Of a DNA stretch of 64,000 bases, positions 59,154 through 64,000 are shown piece by piece; the first letter of the stretch is position 1, and each line of letters opens with the position of its first letter. The notes beneath the pieces were generated by a model. It was not told the origin of the DNA and made no database searches. It worked only from the letters and a program-made list of their open reading frames with translations. The position numbers were made by a program, and so were the translations under genes. Source of the stretch: Notospermus geniculatus (lineage: Eukaryota; Nemertea; Pilidiophora; Heteronemertea; Lineidae); contig NMRB01000259.1 in NCBI GenBank assembly GCA_002633025.1, positions 72,442 to 136,441 on the forward strand, read 5' to 3'.

Positions 59154-59396
59154 CCCCCATCACACTGAGCTAGTTCTCAGTACGTTCTTGAAAATTTTGC
59201 CAAACGGGCTCAAACTGTGTGCGAACGGAGTGGACGTAGTGGCAACGTTTTACAGTCTTTTTACGAACTTCGTGGATGGGAAGGGTGCTCCAGTACATCG
59301 AAGCATTATTTGGCCAAGGGTACACGTTCTAGCCCGTTTTACGATTTTTTTAGGACGGGGCAGGACGTTTTGAGAACGACTTCAGTGTGATGGGGG
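59154..59396. mobile_element. CCCCCATCACACTGA MITE, second copy with intact ends
   Basis: CCCCCATCACACTGAGCTAG and the inverse TCAGTGTGATGGGGG, bordered by TA on each side, which suggests a TA target duplication (Tc1/mariner-like or similar). Confidence 0.78.
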
Positions 59397-59620
59397 TATT
59401 AAGGAGGGATGTATGACCCGAAACAGATCTTCACTTCGTATACGGTATAGATCATCACTTGTGTAGTTCTTGTTAGAGCTAACTTACATGTACGTACATC
59501 TTTGCTGGTATAAGAACGGACGGGCTGCCAGACGGTTCGATTACGTACACATCGATACAGAGGTGTTTTGTGAAGCGTAGGGAGATATTTGTGTAGAGAT
59601 TCATGCACATGTAGGTCGGT

Positions 59621-59806
59621 AGCTATCAGTGAGGTTAGAACACGTACCTAACCAAACGTATCTAAAAACACACAAAAAACACGTACACTGTATCTAAAAA
59701 CACACCCTGCGCACACGAATTCGTGAGCTCGGGGTGTGTTTTTAGATTCGTGTTGTGTTTTTTAGATACGTTTGGTTATTTACGTGTTCTAAACTCACTG
59801 ATAGCT
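59621..59806. mobile_element. Foldback element with AGCTATCAGTGAG ends
   Basis: AGCTATCAGTGAGGTTAGAA and the inverse TTCTAAACTCACTGATAGCT, followed inside by ACGTA, CCAAACGTATCTAAAAA and its inverse, and repeated TCTAAAAACACAC. Non-coding. Confidence 0.7.
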
Positions 59807-59934
59807 CTCCAGGGGCCTGTGCCATAGCGTAGTGTCACCGATGATTAACAGACGGCGCTGTGCGCTAATCAAAACAAAAACAACTAGTGCCCGCCGGGCA
59901 ATATCTTTCGGGTGTCTCCCATTAGAGGAGCCCG

Positions 59935-60130
59935 GTATTGCCACTTTTTGTCGACAGCCGGCGCCACCATCGCCGTGCGTGCCACTCTCTCCAACAACCC
60001 CAGGGACTAACTACGTTGTCGGCGAATGGACCCGATGAACTACGTACATTATGGTTTTTGTAGTTCGTATTGCTGCCACTAGGTGGCTCCCTCTACCTCG
60101 GCAGTCGAAATACCGCTAAGAGATTGCATA
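59935..60130 (+). repeat. Dispersed repeat, uninterrupted copy
   Basis: CGACAGCCGGCGCCACCATC through GTCGGCGAATGGACCCG and TTCGTATTGCTGCC recurs at 62,328-62,440 plus 63,771-63,835, where a 1.3 kb element interrupts it. Confidence 0.7.
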
Positions 60131-61029
60131 CCGTGCCCCTTTAAGTAAAATCCGGGTCCAGTGTTCACAAATGAGGACACAAATCGTTGTCTTCACAAGC
60201 AAGTGATGAATTAAAAGAAAATATTGAAACGAAATTGCGGTTTTCTGTGCACATAATGATTGATCGATTTTTAAAAACAATTGCAGGTTATAATTGTCTC
60301 GTCGCCTTTTTCAACTGAAATTTGGAAAAAACCGCCTATGGTTGTCGCATTGTCTTCATGTCATGGGAATATTGATCGAGCCAATATTCTACACCTCAGG
60401 CGAACTTACATTTACAGGTATTGTCAATCAGTGTGCACCAAAAGGTCCTCAGTCTAGAGAAATGGATTCAACTGCTCGGCCAGAAAACACTTCGTGAAAA
60501 TTCGATTTACCAGGACATTCTCTTCCTTGAAAAACAAAAATGTATTTTACACTCTGATGCTTACGACATGTTGAGGAGCTTCGTATCCATTGTCATGTTT
60601 TGTCATCTACTCCCGCTACATACATGTACATGTATAATGACTTTCCTCATCATAGGCTTCAGGGAAGAGACCCTTGTTGCACTTTGTACTACAAAAACAT
60701 CCTTCTCAGGCGCAGTGGCTTTTCCTTTTGACCACATGACTGCGATATTTTGTGTACTTCTCATGACATTTCGATATATTGCTATCTTATGATGATTCAG
60801 GACAAAAATTGGTTCTGGTATATGATAACTGGACGCTTTCGGTGAAGTAACACAACCCCTATTTATACTCAGAGATACATGTATCGAACAAAATGCTGTT
60901 TATGTAGAACCTAAGACAGGGGACCAATCTCGTTTTCATCGGGTCAGTTTTGGTTACGGTAGGTAGGTACCCAATGATGTAGGCTCTGGTTTTTGAACTT
61001 TCAGTTTCGAGGAGAGAAGTCAGATCGGA
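60131..61029. other. Non-coding stretch
   Basis: No supported feature; one open frame of just over 100 codons has no family resemblance. Confidence 0.35.
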
Positions 61030-62035
61030 CATATATTCGATTTAATGTCGACATTGAACGGATTTAATACCACCATTAATTCGATTTAATGTCCACATTA
61101 GCCCTTTTTACACGGTGCTGGTTCGAGGAAACCTACCTCCACCCTCCTCGGGCGGGTTCGGTTCACGATGGATTGATCGCTTTTACACGGTGCGGGTTAC
61201 CGAACCCGCCTCGATCTAGTTCGAGGTCGGTTCGTTCAAATGCGTGCCACCAGATGGCGTGTATCAACATTTACAGTTATCGCAAGGAAGAAATATCACA
61301 AAAATAATCATTTAAATCGATAAACTATGCTTCTAACAACATGAGCAGTGCTTGAGAAATGTCGTGCGTGATTTCTTCACAGGTAACTTACAGCAATGCG
61401 CCAGTGATGCCATTCGTATGTAGCGTGCTCAAACCCGCACGAGGCCGGTGGAGGTCAGTTCGCTTTTACACGGGAAAATAACTGACCTGCACCTACCTCC
61501 ACCTTCCCGAGACTCACGCGGCGAACTGAACTGGCCCGAGGAAGGTGGAGGTCAGTTGTAACGCTTTTACACGGGGAAAAATAACCGAACCCTCATCGAT
61601 CTAGTCTCGATCCGAAACGCACCGGCACCGTGTAAAAAGGGCTATTAATTCAAGCAGCTACTTCCGCCGATAAATGCACAATCGACCAATCAGAGAAGAC
61701 TTCTTTATGTGGACATTAATTCATTTTATGCCTACATTAATTCGCACCCGTGCACATCCGCCTCCTCTGATTGGTAGATTGTGTATTTATCGGCGGAAGT
61801 ACATGTAGCAGATTGATTTAATGTGGATATTAAATCGATTTAATGGTGGTATTAAATCAATTTAATGTGGCCATTAGATCGATTTAGTATGGACATTATT
61901 TAATCGTGGTATTAAATCGATTTTAAATGTCCACATCAAATCGATTAAATGTCCACATATAAAAATCAAATCCTATTGGTCGATTTAATGTAGACATTAA
62001 TTCGTTTGAATTAATGTGCATATTAATTCAGAATT
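61030..62035. repeat. AT-rich palindrome block (ATTAAATCGATTTAATG repeats)
   Basis: Many forms of TCGATTTAATGTCCACATTA in both orientations. ACTTCCGCCGATAAATGCAC (about 61,660) pairs with its inverse near 61,780-61,800, together with flanking ACCAATCAGAG/CTCTGATTGGT. This looks like one or more decayed foldback transposons, interrupted by the MITE at 61,101-61,642. Confidence 0.6.
61101..61642. mobile_element. TA-flanked MITE (GCCCTTTTTACACGG ends)
   Basis: GCCCTTTTTACACGGTGC and GCACCGTGTAAAAAGGGC are inverted ends, with TA on both sides (61,099-61,100; 61,643-61,644). Internal TTTTACACGG blocks recur. 542 bp, inserted into the AT-rich palindrome block. Confidence 0.82.
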
Positions 62036-62327
62036 ACACAATGTATGTCCACTCCGGCGTGCGATATGCGTTCTGTTTGTTTTCAACGTCTCTGTGAATA
62101 ACGTTGGTCGGATGTCTGCCAGAGTTGATCATGTCACACTGGTAGCAGACCTCGGACTATATCATTCACACTTTTTCGTCAACATTTCATAGTCGGGGTC
62201 TCTTGCGCCAAGGAATGAGACAAGGGCAAAATGATGATCTAAGTGTAGGCCTACTAAATGTAAGTAGCCTATAGCCAAAGTAGAACTGACGATGAACCCC
62301 ACAATTTATTTAATAGGAGTCCTGTGT

Positions 62328-63835
62328 AGCCACTTTTTCTCGACAGCCGGCGCCACCATCGCCGTGCGGGCCACTCTCCAACCCCAGGGTCTAACTTCAT
62401 TGTCGGCGAATGGACCCGGTACTACGTACATTTTTGATGTTTTTAGCTCACCTGTGAGCTACATGTATAGTCGTCACGCGGTGTCCGTCGTCTGTCATAG
62501 TCTGTTAGCAGGGCACCTTTCGTAACTGCTGGGCCTATTTGCACCAAACTTGGTACATATGTGCCCCTAGGTCACATGACCTCAGACACCAAGTTTCGGT
62601 CTGATTTGATTTCTACATGTAGGTCGGCCACCACGGGGGCTTAACTGAAAACCTTTAAAGTGCTATTTCGCCTTAACTGTTATCGGATCCTCACCAAATT
62701 TTTATCGAAGGTACATCTGATGAGGATACATGACATATCACCCGGGTTTTTGATTGGACCTAATTTTCAAAGTCACAGAGTTCAAAGTTCGAAATTTCAC
62801 CGTTGGGTGGCACGCTTGGTGGCTATTTGCCCTGGATTGTTCAAATTACATGTAGGTGTGATCATTTATCTAGGTACCCTCTAAGCCTACGGCGAATTTC
62901 GATCCGATGGGACTTCAAATATGGCCAGGTGGCTATCTTGGAAATTGGATGTTGGCCCATACATGTAGCTCGGTAACAACTGCAGCTTTAATGATCTGAA
63001 TTTGAAGAAGTATATATCTGTGTAGCCTTTATGTGTACAGCAAATTTCAGCATGATCGGACTTCAAAGACCGCTGCCACGCAGCCATTTTGGAAAATGGA
63101 CCTTTGACCTGTGCCGTGACCAAGAAACGTTGTTCAACTTGAAAACCCGTATTATATATCATACTTGTGATACAAATTTGGTGACGATCCGTTAAAAAAA
63201 CAAGTTAGTTATTGCACTTTTTGTACATTTCAAATGGAGCCATCTGGTGACTATTTAATGAACTATCCAGTTTGGAAGCTCATGGTCAACCACTGGAGCT
63301 ATTGACTTCAAACTTCACACACATGTACTTCAGTGTCATAGGGCTCGACAGATCAGTTTTCATGGGAATCCGATTTTCCATTCTGCCACCAGGGGGCCAA
63401 AACTTTTTAAAGTGCGATTCAACCTTAACCGTTGGTTGGATCCTCACCAAATTTTTGTCATAGGTACGTCTAATGAGGTCACATGATGCATGTATATGAT
63501 ACGGGTTTTTGAATTGACCTCTTTTTCAAGGTCACAGAGGCCAAAGTTCAAAATTTTGCCATCAGGTGGCTCGTTTCGTGGCCGCAGGGGCTATTGACCT
63601 GAAACTTGGTACATATATTCCCCTAGGTCAGATGACCAATGACAGCAAGTTTCGGCCCAATTCGATTCTTGGCGTGGCCACTATGTGGCTAAAACAAAAA
63701 CACCATTGTCGTGTGTTCTTCTGGTACATTCGCCCACACAGGTGAGCACATGGTCCATGGACCATTTCATTTGTGGTTCGTATTGCTGCCGCTGGGTGGC
63801 TCCCTGTACGTCGGCAATCATACCGGTAAGAGATA
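62328..63835 (+). repeat. Dispersed repeat, copy split by an insertion
   Basis: The left part 62,328-62,440 and right part 63,771-63,835 match the uninterrupted copy at 59,935-60,130. Confidence 0.65.
62445..63748 (+). mobile_element. 1.3 kb repeat with AGCTCACCTGTG ends
   Basis: Starts AGCTCACCTGTGAGC and ends CACAGGTGAGC. The interior carries phrases repeated in loose tandem (ACCAAACTTGGTACATAT, CCTCACCAAATTTTTATCG/TTTTTGTCA, GGTCACATGACC-like, CAAGTTTCGG). There is no coding frame. Repeats of this style occur in several marine invertebrate genomes as I recall; class not assigned. Confidence 0.6.
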
Positions 63836-64000
63836 GACTGGTCCCCTGTCGTAGTTCTCGCTTCACTATACTACGACAGGCATTTTGAACGCCAACTCGG
63901 CATGTGATTGGTCAGCCAAACGTCATCAACGGTCGTGCCATGAGTCATCATCTATTTTTAGAGACTCCCGCAACGTTAAAAGTCTTTATTGCTCATTTGC
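63836..64000. other. Right edge of window
   Basis: Nothing recognisable. Confidence 0.3.

Noticed and set aside
60421-60792. Frame of 123 codons with hydrophobic segments
   Set aside because: It has no proper start context or family resemblance, and lies in a repeat-rich non-coding region.
53724-64000. PRKG2 or other expected 4q21 neighbours downstream of BMP3
   Set aside because: I looked for kinase-type exons on both strands and saw none.

Overview
This is a eukaryotic genomic window, most likely from an invertebrate deuterostome. An amphioxus-like cephalochordate is my best guess; a hemichordate or echinoderm is not excluded. The reasons are GT-AG introns in every gene model, long non-coding stretches crowded with short inverted-repeat transposons, clear orthologues of CFAP299 and BMP3/GDF10, and frequent short palindromes such as TACATGTA, ACCGGT and TAGGCCTA. 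Near-identical segments that differ by insertions are typical of very polymorphic marine genomes.

Left part (1-16,240): the first two coding exons of CFAP299 (ciliary/flagellar protein) leave the window on the minus strand. About 1.2 kb away and divergent lies a 14-exon plus-strand gene (1988-8102) for an unrecognised, almost wholly coiled-coil protein of 563 residues. Exons 3-14 and about 2 kb of downstream DNA are repeated head-to-tail (copy 2, 10,081-16,079). Copy 2 has no start exons and begins inside exon 3. One copy carries a 5'-truncated CR1/Jockey-like retrotransposon and the other carries a different insertion of about 355 bp, so empty and filled sites can be compared directly.

Middle part (16,245-53,723): after about 7 kb with no gene I can support, BMP3/GDF10 exon 1 lies at 23,628-23,901, followed by a very long intron full of MITEs. 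Exon 2 is present twice (40,834-41,963 and 51,196-52,325). Exon 3 is truncated at the first copy (43,189-43,270) and complete at the second (53,532-53,723). Exon 1 joined to either exon 2 and to the complete exon 3 gives a 531-residue BMP3-type prepropeptide with all seven knot cysteines. Between the two copies lie an intact intronless class A GPCR gene (44,695-45,747), a degraded second GPCR copy broken by at least three insertions, a tRNA-derived SINE-like sequence and an assembly gap (49,444-49,660).

Right part (53,724-64,000): I see no supportable gene, but many non-autonomous transposons: a hAT-like MITE, a four-unit tandem array of hairpins, TA-flanked MITEs, foldbacks, and a 1.3 kb repeat inserted into another repeat.

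The main biological results are the CFAP299-BMP3 neighbourhood, which matches what I recall of human chromosome 4q21, and the partial BMP3 duplication. Whether the two duplications are real or are unmerged alleles in the assembly is the central open question. I did not find a convincing new multi-gene system.
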